From Lachnospiraceae bacterium (GTDB taxonomy: Bacteria > Bacillota > Clostridia > Lachnospirales > Lachnospiraceae), in contig JAJQDT010000121.1 in the NCBI GenBank assembly GCA_021202075.1, positions 28,497-92,496 of the forward strand: 64,000 nt of DNA, in the 5' to 3' direction. Below the pieces are notes generated by a model that saw only the letters and a program-made list of their open reading frames with translations, was not told where the DNA came from and ran no database searches. Shown here in pieces: positions 41,016 to 51,758 of the stretch (its first letter is position 1; each line of letters opens with the position of its first letter). A program made the translations under genes and the position numbers.

Positions 41016-42275
41016 TCACTCTCTCCTCAGCGCCTCGATCGGGTCGAGATTCGCCGCTTTCATCGAGGGCATCAGGCCAAAAATAATACCGATCAGCATA
41101 GAAAACAGCACGGCAATTGCAGATGCAGGTATACTGATTGCAACCGCTACACCTGATATCCGATTGATAATATAGGCCATCCCAATGCCGGCGCCCACGC
41201 CGAGTACTCCGCCGATGCTGGTCAGCACCACCGCTTCCGTCAGAAACTGACCAAGAATCGCGCCCTTTCTCGCCCCGATGGCCTTCTTCAGGCCAATCTC
41301 ACTGGTTCGCTCGGTAACCGATACCATCATAATATTCATGACGCCGATACCGCCCACCAGAAGAGAAATACTCGCTATCCAGATCAGCTGATTGTTCGTC
41401 GCGCTGCTTAATTCCTCCAGCTGCTGTGCCTGGCTGATCAGATTCTCCGCGTTATATTTTACCTCTGTCTGGCCGGAGGAAATCATATTGTTCAGAATAT
41501 CCTCCGCCTTTGAGCCGGCATTCTCCATGTCATCCGTACTGGTCGCTTTCACAATCACGTTTTCCGGCTCATCAAAACAGTAGACGATCGGCCAGCACGC
41601 TTTCGGAAGGAACAGATAGCCGTAGGAATCCCCCGAATAGGTATAGTAATCGTCCACTGTACTGATGGTTCCCGTGTACGAGCTGCTCGTGTCCACCACA
41701 ACGCCGACAATGGTAAACGGCACACCATTGATCTCAATCGTCTTTCCCACCGGATCCTCATTCGGAAACGTACTGTCCGCCAGAGTACTGTCAATAATAG
41801 CCACTGTTCGGAAGTTCGTATAATCGCTTTCGACAAATCCCCGGCCGGACCGGATGGTGTATCCGACTGTATCAAAATAGCTGGTATCAATCCCGCGAAC
41901 CGTGGGATAACTCAGCTCCGTATTCTGATAATAAATGCCATCCGCGCTTTCCCGCTCTGAAAAGCAGGTCACATTTTCTACTGAGTCCAGAGCAAGGATT
42001 TCCTCTCTGGCGGAATCCGTAACCTCCGGCACCCCATAAGGAATACTGGATGAAGAATAAATCCAGAGGTCGCTTCCGTTCTGCTTCAGCGTAATGTCGA
42101 CTGTATTGCTGCCGGAGCCGATCAGCTGATTTTTAATCTCTTCATTCGTGCCCTTGATCGTCGACACAATCGCAATGATTGCCGCGATACCGATGATGAT
42201 GCCGAGCATTGTGAGGAATGACCTCATTTTATGCGCCCATATACTTTGAAAGGACAATCTCAGATTTTCAAACAA
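41016..42275 (-). CDS. MacB/FtsX-type ABC transporter permease
   Basis: MFENLRLSFQSIWAHKMRSFLTMLGIIIGIAAIIAIVSTIKGTNEEIKNQL...GGIGVMNIMMVSVTERTSEIGLKKAIGARKG. Confidence 0.95.
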   Translation of the reverse strand: MFENLRLSFQSIWAHKMRSFLTMLGIIIGIAAIIAIVSTIKGTNEEIKNQLIGSGSNTVDITLKQNGSDLWIYSSSSIPYGVPEVTDSAREEILALDSVENVTCFSERESADGIYYQNTELSYPTVRGIDTSYFDTVGYTIRSGRGFVESDYTNFRTVAIIDSTLADSTFPNEDPVGKTIEINGVPFTIVGVVVDTSSSYTGTISTVDDYYTYSGDSYGYLFLPKACWPIVYCFDEPENVIVKATSTDDMENAGSKAEDILNNMISSGQTEVKYNAENLISQAQQLEELSSATNNQLIWIASISLLVGGIGVMNIMMVSVTERTSEIGLKKAIGARKGAILGQFLTEAVVLTSIGGVLGVGAGIGMAYIINRISGVAVAISIPASAIAVLFSMLIGIIFGLMPSMKAANLDPIEALRRE

Positions 42276-42397
42276 GCTCCGTTACCTCCATCCAAAAGAT
42301 TCCGCCAAAGACGTCCGTCCATTTACAGGGAACGGGAAATATCGCTTCTTAAATATTAAATAACCATATAAAATAATCACATAAAGTAATCATGATA

Positions 42398-45300
42398 TTA
42401 ATAATCATACCACGATGCCTCATCAACGGAATCTACCTGATTCGTCTTCGCACCCTCAAACACATCGTCACCGTATGGGAACGTGATCAGATCCGATGTA
42501 CTCAGTCCATCCGTAACCTCGATGTAATAATCATAATACGTCCGGCCGGTCGTGACATACTGCTTTTTCAGCGTCCCGTCCGTGCCCGCAATGTATACAT
42601 AGCTGCTTCCGGAGCTGTCCGTCCGGACAAAATAAGTCTCGATCCAGATGCTGTCCGACGAGGTCACGTAGGCATCCGACAGCGTCAGCTCGCAGTAATC
42701 CTCCTCGATGTCATCGGAATCGTCAATCAGCGCATAGAACGTATAATAAGAGCTGTTCGAGTTCCCCGAATAATAATAATCCCCGCTCGTATCCGGATAC
42801 TCCGAGATCTCTTTGATTACAGCGGAAAAGCTGTCACCCGAATAGGTGGTCCCGGAAACAACATCCCCCACATTCACCGTCTCCAGTGCCAGCTCATTAA
42901 TCGCGCTGATCACGTAAAGCCCTGTGGTATTTGTCACCTTCACAAAATATTCATCGTCCGAATTTCCGTCCTCGTCGCCAATGCTGACCACCGTGCCATC
43001 CAACGTACTCGTAACGACCTTCCCATCCACGACTCTCTGCGCCTGCGAGATATCCAGCTCGTTCTGCCGGATCTCCAGCTCCAGCTCTTTGATTTCGTTT
43101 TCCAGCTCCTCAATCAGTTCATTCAGCTCCTCCGCAGTCAGAGAATCGTCGTCGTACCCGTAATAATCATCGTCGTCCCAGTAAAACTCGCTCTCCGTCT
43201 CATATTCAGTCTCCGTCTCCTCCTCCAGAAGACCATACTGAGCCAGCAATTCAAATAATACATCCGCATTCCAGACAAGTGACATCTGTGCAGAGGACAG
43301 CGCCAGATAGTCCGAATAGAGCGTGGAGAGGTCCGTCAGAAAGCTCTCCGACTCCGCATTCAGCTCCTGAATCCGCAGGGCAATATCATATGCGGCCAGA
43401 TAATCCGCAATCGTAGGCTCCTCTGTGCCAAGAAGCAGCTGCCAGGCCGTGCCCAGCTGGTCGTACACCTCCTGCGCCGCTGTCAGCTCCTCTCTCGTCA
43501 TCGTCTGCGCATCCAGGCTTAGAACCATATAAGACACATATGCCAGGCAAACCTCCTGGTACGCGTTCTCCACCTGCGTCTGTGTCGATGCGGCGGTATC
43601 CAGAGTGGCAAGATACGCGAGCGCCTCATCACTCAATCCATAGCTTTCCATCAGGGCTTCCGCTCCCGCAATGTCTGCCTGTGCCGCACCCAGGTACATC
43701 TGGAAAAAAGCAATCACATTCTGATAATCCGCGGCCGTCGACGAAGCCGTCTCAGAAAGTACGCTCTCCGCCATCAGCAAAAAGGTATTGACCCGCGTGG
43801 CCATATCCATATCCTCCGGCTCCGTCTCCGACTGTGCCGAAGAGGTATCCGTCCCGGAGGTGCTCTGCGTTTCTGACTCCGTCCCGCTTGTCGTCTCTGT
43901 CCCGCTTGTCGTCTCCGACTCCGACTCGGTCTCTGTTTCGGTTCCCGTCTCTGTCTCGCTCTGTGTCTCTGTTTCCGTGCTTGTTGTCTCCGATTCCGTC
44001 TCTGTCCCGCTTGTTGTCTCCGACCCGGTCTCTGTTTCGGTTTCCGTCTCTGTCTCGCTCTCTGTTTCTTCCTCTGACGAGAGCAGCCCCTCTAATTCTT
44101 CCAGTTCTGTAAGAAGCGTGACCTGCTCTTTCGCACTGTCACTCAGATCCTCATATGCCTCCCTTGCAGCCTCCACAGCCGCTTTGAGCGCTTCCGCAGC
44201 CTGAACCGCCTCGCTGATTAATGCATCCACTACCTGCGCCTCCAGGCTTACGAGTGTGGAAAGCTCCGTCACCTGTTCCATTGCCTCACTGCTCAAATTC
44301 TCATATACGACCCTGGCCTCCTCTACAGCCTCCTTGAGCGCATCGGCATCGTCCGTCAGGGAATCCGCCGCAGAGATCAGCAGATCCACAAGATTTGCAT
44401 GATACGTCTCCATCAGAGCCACACATTCCTCCAGTGTCGTGATTTCCTCCTCTGTGAGAACATCCGTCACTTCTGATTTCAATTCATACACATATGCTGT
44501 CACCGTCTCACCCAGAGTATCCGTTATCGTTTCCTCCACCGGGTCATCCGCCAGATTGTCCCGGTAAAAAGAAACCGCTCCCACCGACGATGTATCATCC
44601 TCATCCCCAAGCAGTGATTCCCTGATGAGCTCAATGTCCTCGTCCGTAAACTCTCCGGTCTCATTACAATAATCAATATAGCTCTGCAATGCCGTCATCA
44701 AAGTCTCAAATTTGGTGACCGCACTGCGGTATGTTTCTTCTTCTTCCGAAATTGGCATGGGGTCATCGTTGGTGGAATCCTCATCCGACGAATCTGCTGC
44801 CTGGGAAGCATCGCTTTCCTGGTTCGATTCAGCGGCTATTTCCTCCACTCCTTCGATCTCAATCCCACCATCTGACACCCCTGTGTCCGCACTACCCTCT
44901 CCGGATGTGCTGCCGTTCTCTGAGGAATCACCTGCAATGACATCTCCGGAATCTTCAGCCGAAGAACCGGAATCCGTTCCACCCGAAGCAGCCGTCGAAC
45001 TGCCGGAGTCCGTCGCCGAAACATCGGAGCTCGCAGCAGCTGCGCCTGATCCAGAACCGCCCTCTGCGGATTCCGCTTCCGCATCTGACGTACCAGCCTC
45101 TGCAGACTCCGAAGCTGCTTCTGCAGAAGACGAGGTCAGTACGGCAGAAGTCGACTCGAGCGCCGCAGTCGCACTCGTGCCCTGGTATTTCTCCAGCTCC
45201 TTCTGTGCTTTCCGCAGCTGCAGCTCATTCGACTGCAATTCAATCTCCTGTGCTTCCAGATCGATCTCCTGCTTTGTCATATCATAAGAAAACAGGGGTG

Positions 45301-45583
45301 TTCCCTCTGTCACCTCATCTCCCTCTGAAACATAGATTTCTTCAATCGTGTACTCCGAATCCAGTTCCACGGTCTGGGAAACCTGGGAGGTCACTGTTCC
45401 CTCCATCGTCTCATCATATGCATAAAAGTAGCTTTCATTCATCCATTCATTATTTACATAACTCACAGGAACCACATCAACCGGCGATTTCCTGCCCGAT
45501 ATGGCATAGTAGGCTCCGTATAAGGCGCCTCCAACCAGACTGCCCGTCACTACTACACTGATGATTGCTGTCCTGATTTTCAT
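42398..45583 (-). CDS. HlyD/RND-type adaptor protein with large low-complexity/adhesin-like insertion
   Basis: N-term TM and barrel-sandwich (VSQTVELDSEYTIEEIYVSEGDEVTEGTPLFSYD), C-term ELEIRQNELDISQAQRVVDGKVVTSTLDGTVVSIG; middle is S/T/E-rich with AREAYEDLSDSAKEQVTLL-type repeats. Confidence 0.85.
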   Translation of the reverse strand: MKIRTAIISVVVTGSLVGGALYGAYYAISGRKSPVDVVPVSYVNNEWMNESYFYAYDETMEGTVTSQVSQTVELDSEYTIEEIYVSEGDEVTEGTPLFSYDMTKQEIDLEAQEIELQSNELQLRKAQKELEKYQGTSATAALESTSAVLTSSSAEAASESAEAGTSDAEAESAEGGSGSGAAAASSDVSATDSGSSTAASGGTDSGSSAEDSGDVIAGDSSENGSTSGEGSADTGVSDGGIEIEGVEEIAAESNQESDASQAADSSDEDSTNDDPMPISEEEETYRSAVTKFETLMTALQSYIDYCNETGEFTDEDIELIRESLLGDEDDTSSVGAVSFYRDNLADDPVEETITDTLGETVTAYVYELKSEVTDVLTEEEITTLEECVALMETYHANLVDLLISAADSLTDDADALKEAVEEARVVYENLSSEAMEQVTELSTLVSLEAQVVDALISEAVQAAEALKAAVEAAREAYEDLSDSAKEQVTLLTELEELEGLLSSEEETESETETETETETGSETTSGTETESETTSTETETQSETETGTETETESESETTSGTETTSGTESETQSTSGTDTSSAQSETEPEDMDMATRVNTFLLMAESVLSETASSTAADYQNVIAFFQMYLGAAQADIAGAEALMESYGLSDEALAYLATLDTAASTQTQVENAYQEVCLAYVSYMVLSLDAQTMTREELTAAQEVYDQLGTAWQLLLGTEEPTIADYLAAYDIALRIQELNAESESFLTDLSTLYSDYLALSSAQMSLVWNADVLFELLAQYGLLEEETETEYETESEFYWDDDDYYGYDDDSLTAEELNELIEELENEIKELELEIRQNELDISQAQRVVDGKVVTSTLDGTVVSIGDEDGNSDDEYFVKVTNTTGLYVISAINELALETVNVGDVVSGTTYSGDSFSAVIKEISEYPDTSGDYYYSGNSNSSYYTFYALIDDSDDIEEDYCELTLSDAYVTSSDSIWIETYFVRTDSSGSSYVYIAGTDGTLKKQYVTTGRTYYDYYIEVTDGLSTSDLITFPYGDDVFEGAKTNQVDSVDEASWYDY

Positions 45584-45707
45584 CCGCTGCCTGCCTCCTT
45601 TGCTTCCACCGATATCCATCTATCGATTCATTGAACTTATATGGCTCATATCCATAACCCGGACAATCCGGAACCAAAATGTGCAAAAAGTACACAGGAA
45701 ATGAGCC

Positions 45708-46406
45708 TTAAGGTTCTTGTCCTTTCTCTGCAATATCTCTGTGTACCGTCAGTTCCCCGTCAAAAATATCTACGATCCGCTTCGCGTGTCCCGCTATGCT
45801 CCGGTCATGAGTAATCATGATTACGGTCACCCCTTCCTCATTCAGCATCTGAAAAAGCTCCATAATCTGAAGACCTGATTTTGAATCCAGCGCTCCGGTC
45901 GGCTCATCCGCCAGCAGAATCGCCGGATGATTTACCATTGCCCGGGCAATCGCCACTCTCTGCTTCTGTCCGCCGGACAGCTGCGTCGGCTTGAAGCTTA
46001 CCCGGTCGCTAAGCCCTACGCGCGCCAGCGCTTCCTGCGCCATCTGCCGTCTCGTCTTTTTGTGCACACCCGCATAAATCAGCGGCAGAGCAACATTATC
46101 CAGCGCAGTCATGCGCGGAAGCAGCTGAAAATTCTGAAATACAAAGCCAAGACTTTTCAGGCGCAGATCCGCCAGCTGCGCATCATTCAGGCTCATGACA
46201 TTCTGCCCGGAAAGCTCATAGCGCCCGGCGGACGGACGATCCAGGCAGCCAATAATATTCATCAGCGTAGACTTACCGGATCCGGACGGACCCATAACCG
46301 CAAGATACTCTCCCTCCTCCACGCTCAGAGACACGTCCTTCAGAGCCGGTACCGTCAGCTTGCCCAGGATATAGTCCTTATAAATATGTTCCAGTTTCAG
46401 TATCAT
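45708..46406 (-). CDS. MacB/LolD-type ABC transporter ATPase
   Basis: MILKLEHIYKDYILGKLTVPALKDVSLSVEEGEYLAVMGPSGSGKSTLMNIIG, LSGGQKQRVAIARA, LLADEPTGALD. Confidence 0.97.
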   Translation of the reverse strand: MILKLEHIYKDYILGKLTVPALKDVSLSVEEGEYLAVMGPSGSGKSTLMNIIGCLDRPSAGRYELSGQNVMSLNDAQLADLRLKSLGFVFQNFQLLPRMTALDNVALPLIYAGVHKKTRRQMAQEALARVGLSDRVSFKPTQLSGGQKQRVAIARAMVNHPAILLADEPTGALDSKSGLQIMELFQMLNEEGVTVIMITHDRSIAGHAKRIVDIFDGELTVHRDIAEKGQEP

Positions 46407-46543
46407 AAAGCCCGTGCACCCTTCCACAATTTTCATTTCCCATTTTTCTGATAAGGATCCGCATTTGCCGCGTTTTCATCGTTCAAAACGCTTCAAACAA
46501 CAGCCTTGCCGTATGATTCTTTATAGAATTATTCTTTATAGAA

Positions 46544-48073
46544 TTATTCTTCATAGTAGTCTTCGTCATCGGCATAGTAAATCTCATCATCCTCGTCATC
46601 GGCATAGTAAATCTCATCATCCTCGTCGTCGGCGTAATAGATCTCATCGTCGGCGTAGTAGATCTCGTCGTCCTCATCGTCGGCGTAGTAAATCTCATCG
46701 TCCTCATCGTCGGCGTAGTAGACATCATCATCCTCGTCGTCATAATAATCTTCATCATCAAGATCATAATAGTCTTCATCGTCGAGATCATAATAATCTT
46801 CATCATCGAGATCATAGTAGACATCATCGTCATCGTCCGCATACGAATCCGCACTGTCATTGTCATCATAAGTCGCTGCGATATCAAAATAAAGCACCGG
46901 ATCGCCCTCTGAAATCGTGTCGGACGGAAAAGCAATATAATCTTCCCATTCCAGTCCGTCCAGAACCTCGTATTCCGCAAGCAGCTCGTCATATTCACCC
47001 AGCGTGATTACCCGCTTCTCAATCACGTTGGATGTGTTGGCAAGCCACACATAATAGCTGCCATCCTCATCCTCATTAATATAAAACTCTTCCAGCCACA
47101 GGCCTTCCTTCTCTTCGGTCTGTCCCGCATCTATTTCCATGTAAACATGCTGTCCCAGCAAAAGCCCGTCTGAGTCATCCAGCTGCACATAGAACGAATA
47201 GGTAGACGTATCGGAAGAGGAATACGAGTAATAATAATCCGAATCGTCCTCATCCTGCTCCGTATTGATTTCCGTCACGGTCCCGGTCCAGGTCAGCGAG
47301 GAATCCACACGGGAATAAACGACCATGGACAGGCCTTCATAAATGTCACTGTAATTCAGCTCATTGATGGTACCCTTTACCCGATAGTCGCCCTCCGCGA
47401 GAATGGTGATATAGACCGAATCATCCGAAGAAGACGAATAATAATCTGAGGTATCATTCGTATCCGCGATTTTCTGGACAATCCCTCCCATCTCCGCAGT
47501 CACAATCGCTTCATCGATGGTCTCCTGCAGACTCTCATTCTCCAGCTCCTTCGACTGGATCTCATACTCATCCTGCTTGATGTAATTCTCCATAGACATG
47601 ATCTCAAGCGAAGCCTCGGTCTTATCATCCTCATCCGTGTAGCTCGCCATCTGCTTCTCTACTGTAGCGATCTGTGTCTCATAAGACTCGATTTCCATCT
47701 GTAATCGCTCAATCTCAATCTCGTTCTGAGCAATATTATCCTCGTCCTCCTGCGTGTCATAGGAAAAAAGCTTCTGCCCCTCCTCAACGATATCGCCAAC
47801 CTCCACATAACACTCATCCACGGTGCGCTCCGAATCGAGCTTGACTTCCAATGTCGCCTGCGCCTCCACCTCGCCGGCATACCGGCTCAGAGCGCCGGAA
47901 CCGGTACTGTATCCCATGATAGAAGCGACTGTCTCCACATATACCGCGTCATCACTGGAAGAGGAAACACGCTCCCCAGATGTCGATGAGCTTCCAATAA
48001 AGTAATAATAAGCGCCATATCCCCCGCCGCCTAGCAGAGCCAGCACCAACAGTACAACAATCACTTTTTTCAT
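46544..48073 (-). CDS. HlyD/RND-type adaptor protein with repetitive Asp/Glu/Tyr C-terminal tail
   Basis: VKLDSERTVDECYVEVGDIVEEGQKLFSYDTQED...; tail (YYDLDDED)n (DDEIYYADDED)n. Confidence 0.85.
   Translation of the reverse strand: MKKVIVVLLVLALLGGGGYGAYYYFIGSSSTSGERVSSSSDDAVYVETVASIMGYSTGSGALSRYAGEVEAQATLEVKLDSERTVDECYVEVGDIVEEGQKLFSYDTQEDEDNIAQNEIEIERLQMEIESYETQIATVEKQMASYTDEDDKTEASLEIMSMENYIKQDEYEIQSKELENESLQETIDEAIVTAEMGGIVQKIADTNDTSDYYSSSSDDSVYITILAEGDYRVKGTINELNYSDIYEGLSMVVYSRVDSSLTWTGTVTEINTEQDEDDSDYYYSYSSSDTSTYSFYVQLDDSDGLLLGQHVYMEIDAGQTEEKEGLWLEEFYINEDEDGSYYVWLANTSNVIEKRVITLGEYDELLAEYEVLDGLEWEDYIAFPSDTISEGDPVLYFDIAATYDDNDSADSYADDDDDVYYDLDDEDYYDLDDEDYYDLDDEDYYDDEDDDVYYADDEDDEIYYADDEDDEIYYADDEIYYADDEDDEIYYADDEDDEIYYADDEDYYEE
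46553..46840 (-). repeat. Degenerate coding tandem repeats (about 24-30 bp units) encoding the D/E/Y tail
   Basis: repeated tcatcggcatagtaaatctcatcatcctcg and tcataatagtcttcatcatcgagat units. Confidence 0.85.
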
Positions 48074-48357
48074 AAACAGTCTTCCCCTCCGGCAGTCTTC
48101 CCCTCGAATTGAACAAATCTGTTATCACTATACCACATCCAACGACAAAAGTAATTCAATTTTTCTTAAAACTTCGTGAACTTCACATGAGGATTTTTAC
48201 ATGCCGCACCCATGCCGCGTGTGACAAAGGATTGAAAAAAACAGTCCAAAGCTGCAATTCAACCGGGACAGCAGACAAAATAAGGAAGATTCCGCAAAAC
48301 TGCCCGTCCATGCAAAAATCTTCCTTAAAAAATCTTCCTCGTATTATATGTTCAGAG

Positions 48358-48620
48358 TAAGGAGCTATCACGAAATAACCTATGCATCTTGCACCGCCTA
48401 ACGCGCGAATCGCAGTTCATAAAAGCCTCGACGCTCTACGGCTCCGCTTCGGTCGGCGCTAAACGGTCCTGCGTGCCAGTGGCACGCGTTTAGGACCGAC
48501 CGAAACGAAGTGTAGACGTCCACAGGACGTTCAGCGCCCCGCTGCGCCTACGTTTTTATGAACTGTGCTTCACACGTTATTCGGCACAATCTGCACTGGT
48601 TATTTCGTAACAGCTCCTTA
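48358..48620. repeat. 263-bp inverted-repeat (MITE/REP-like) intergenic element
   Basis: left TAAGGAGCTATCACGAAATAACC...CGCAGTTCATAAAAGCCTCGACGC versus reverse complement of right end TAAGGAGCTGTTACGAAATAACC...GCACAGTTCATAAAAACGTAGGCGC; central hairpin GCGTGCCagtGGCACGC. Confidence 0.85.
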
Positions 48621-48711
48621 CGGAACACAGCTAAAAACTCATCTCTTATTTCATGTGCAGCCTTCCGCTGTCGCAAAACAATCAGATATGGACCTGTCTG
48701 GCAGGTAAGGA

Positions 48712-49953
48712 TTATCCAACCAGCGGATATTTGTCCGTGAGCGATTTCACCAGCTCTTTCGCCTTATTTGTGCACCCTGGTTCTTCCTTCAGCATGGACG
48801 CAATCGCTTCCGCAATGATGTCCATATCCGCCTCGTTCAGCCCGCGCGAGGTCACCGCCGGCGTCCCTAATCTTACCCCGCTCGTCACAAACGCAGACTG
48901 CGGGTCATTCGGGATCGTATTCTTATTACACGTAATATTAACCGAATCCAGCAGATGCTCTACTTCCTTACCGGTCTTGCCTACACTGGTCAGATCCACC
49001 AGCATCAGATGATTATCCGTACCGCCGGAGACAATCCGGACGCCCCGGCTCATCAGCCCCGCGCAAAGAGCCTTCGCGTTCTTCACCACATTCTCCTGAT
49101 AGGTTCGGAACTCCGGCTGAAGCGCTTCCTTAAAGCAAACTGCTTTCGCCGCGATCACATGCATCAGCGGGCCTCCCTGTGTGCCGGGGAAGATTGCTTT
49201 GTTGAAATTCACTTTTTTGGCAAATTCCGCGTCGGACAGGATCAGGCCGCCGCGCGGACCGCGCAGTGTCTTATGCGTCGTCGTGGTCGTCACATGCGCA
49301 TACGGAATCGGACTCGGATGCTGTCCCGCTGCCACCAGGCCGGCGATGTGCGCGATATCTACCATCAGATATGCGCCCACCTCATCCGCAATCTCACGGA
49401 ATCGTTTGAAATCAATCGTGCGCGCATAGGCACTCGCGCCCGCAACAATCAGCTTCGGACGACATTCGAGCGCAATCCGGCGCACCTCGTCATAATCAAT
49501 AAAGCCCTCGTCATTTACCCCATACGGCGTAACGTCAAAATAAGCGCCTGAAAAATTAGCCGGACTTCCATGTGACAGATGCCCGCCCTGCGACAGGTTC
49601 ATGCCCATCACCTTATCTCCCGGCTTCAGCAGAGCAAAGAACACCGCCATATTCGCCTGTGCACCCGAATGCGGCTGGACGTTTGCATAGGTACACCCAA
49701 ACAGCTCCATCGCACGATTTCTGGCAAGCTCCTCAACAACATCGACGCATTCACAGCCGCCGTAATATCGTTTCCCCGGATAGCCCTCCGCGTATTTGTT
49801 CGTCAGCGGACTTCCCATGGCCGCCATCACGGCTTTCGAAACCCAGTTTTCGGAGGCAATCAGCTCGATGTGGCTGTTCTGTCTTTCCTGTTCAGCAACT
49901 ATGGCATCCGCGATTTCTCCATCCACACGCCGTACTTCATCAAGTGAATACAT
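48712..49953 (-). CDS. glyA: Serine hydroxymethyltransferase
   Basis: [44 protein letters not shown]. Confidence 0.99.
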   Translation of the reverse strand: MYSLDEVRRVDGEIADAIVAEQERQNSHIELIASENWVSKAVMAAMGSPLTNKYAEGYPGKRYYGGCECVDVVEELARNRAMELFGCTYANVQPHSGAQANMAVFFALLKPGDKVMGMNLSQGGHLSHGSPANFSGAYFDVTPYGVNDEGFIDYDEVRRIALECRPKLIVAGASAYARTIDFKRFREIADEVGAYLMVDIAHIAGLVAAGQHPSPIPYAHVTTTTTHKTLRGPRGGLILSDAEFAKKVNFNKAIFPGTQGGPLMHVIAAKAVCFKEALQPEFRTYQENVVKNAKALCAGLMSRGVRIVSGGTDNHLMLVDLTSVGKTGKEVEHLLDSVNITCNKNTIPNDPQSAFVTSGVRLGTPAVTSRGLNEADMDIIAEAIASMLKEEPGCTNKAKELVKSLTDKYPLVG

Positions 49954-50432
49954 AGTCTTTCTCTCCTGTTCGTCTGATCATTCATCTTCCCATAACCCGA
50001 TTTATTAATTTCATCATCCTGTTCCCACAGCAGCGGCACATTTCCATGGAAAATTCAGTCTCCGCAGCACCTGGAACCGTAATGACAGGGTCGGAAGCAT
50101 TAACTTTTGGGGCTTTGACACACAAGGTGTATCATACTTGTCATTGCGCTAAAAGTCAAGGGTGTTCGCGTACTTTTTTCATTTGTCCGTCCGGTGAGGA
50201 ATCAACACAAAGCGAATGAACCGGACGGATGCAACAAAAAGTTCAAATAATGAGATTGATTCTGTGAGCAGAGACGATTTCCTGTGACACGCCTTCTGAG
50301 AAAACACCTATTTTTTGTCGATTTTTGTCAAATACAATTTGAACGGAAACGAATTTGAAAAGTATTATTTGACAAATCCATTCATTTCGTGTAAAATCTT
50401 GTTTATCAAGGCACTTATTATTGGAGTTTGGT

Positions 50433-51758
50433 ATGAAGACGATTATCATCATTTACATTGTACTGATCAATTTGATCGGGCTCATTCTGATGGGAATGGA
50501 CAAGCTCAGAGCACGGCGGAAACGGTGGCGGATCCCGGAACGGACACTGTTTGTCATCGCGCTGCTGTTCGGAAGCATCGGCATTTTTATCGGTATGTAT
50601 CTTTTTCATCACAAAACAAAAAAGCTCCGGTTCTCCATCGGGGTTCCTGTGATTCTCATCCTGCAGCTGTTCCTTGTTACCTTGCTTTACCTCTGGAATA
50701 AGCAGGAAATGGAACGTCCGTCGCAGGCCGTCCTGCAGGAGCTGGACCGCATCATGGAGCTGGACGAGGACACCATTGCCTCCTTTATTTCTTATGAAAA
50801 TCTGATGAATTCCTCTCTTGCCTCAGGTGAGATTGATTCCAATGCGACTGAGGCCGTCGATCTGTTCTTTGAACATTTTACATATAGTCTCCACAATGAA
50901 GAAATTCAGGGAAATCAGGCAACCGTCACGGTGCAGATTACAAACATTGACGCACAGGCGCTCGCGCAGGACCTGTGCGCTGAGATTTTAAAAGATTCGG
51001 TAGAGATTTATCCGGAAGACGATACCGAAGCTACGACCAGCGACTACTACTGCCTGCTCCGGGATACGCTCTCTTCCAACAGATATGAAACCGTTGTCAC
51101 CACCGCCACCTTCCATCTGGAAAAGGAAGATGGCATGTGGACCATTCTCTCCGATTCGAATCTGGAAGACGAGCTGGTGGGCGGCTTTATTACTTATATG
51201 AATGACCCTTATATCCTCTCCGCATCCGAGGTGCTGACCATTCACCTCGATGCCCTTCTTGAACTGAATGCGGACGAATGGATGGAATATCTGGAAATCA
51301 ATGATATTTTCGCGACCTACAATACGGAATATTACTCCCTCATTGATGAAGAGTATATTCGGCAACTGACTGACGCCTTTGATTATGAAATCCTTCGCTG
51401 TACCGAAAACGGGGAGGATGCCGAAGCTGTCATCCGCATCACCAGCGTCGATATGACCAGCGTCCTTGACGTCTATAAAGAAGCGCTTCTTGGCTATGCC
51501 CGAACCACCCAGTCCATCCGGGACAGCTCGGTAACGTTCTCAAACGAAACCTCCCGAATGCTTCTGGAGGCCCTTCAGGCAAACGCGGGAGCCACCGCCT
51601 CCACAGATGTCACCCTCACGTTTTCGAACAATGGCTCCACCTGGGAGGTGTATTATACAGCCGAATTTACAGACGCCCTGATGGGCAATCTGAACGAAGC
51701 AATCGAAGAATTCAGCTCGGCGGACAGCGAAACGCAGGAAGTATCACCATCCCGTTAG
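50433..51758 (+). CDS. DUF1294-type membrane domain fused to a large extracytoplasmic domain
   Basis: [48 protein letters not shown] (DUF1294-like) then ~330 aa soluble region with two similar halves. Confidence 0.75.
   Translation: MKTIIIIYIVLINLIGLILMGMDKLRARRKRWRIPERTLFVIALLFGSIGIFIGMYLFHHKTKKLRFSIGVPVILILQLFLVTLLYLWNKQEMERPSQAVLQELDRIMELDEDTIASFISYENLMNSSLASGEIDSNATEAVDLFFEHFTYSLHNEEIQGNQATVTVQITNIDAQALAQDLCAEILKDSVEIYPEDDTEATTSDYYCLLRDTLSSNRYETVVTTATFHLEKEDGMWTILSDSNLEDELVGGFITYMNDPYILSASEVLTIHLDALLELNADEWMEYLEINDIFATYNTEYYSLIDEEYIRQLTDAFDYEILRCTENGEDAEAVIRITSVDMTSVLDVYKEALLGYARTTQSIRDSSVTFSNETSRMLLEALQANAGATASTDVTLTFSNNGSTWEVYYTAEFTDALMGNLNEAIEEFSSADSETQEVSPSR

Noticed and set aside
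46414-47007. His/Arg-rich 197-aa plus-strand ORF
   Set aside because: Antisense of the D/E/Y repeat tail; the His/Arg richness is a mirror artefact
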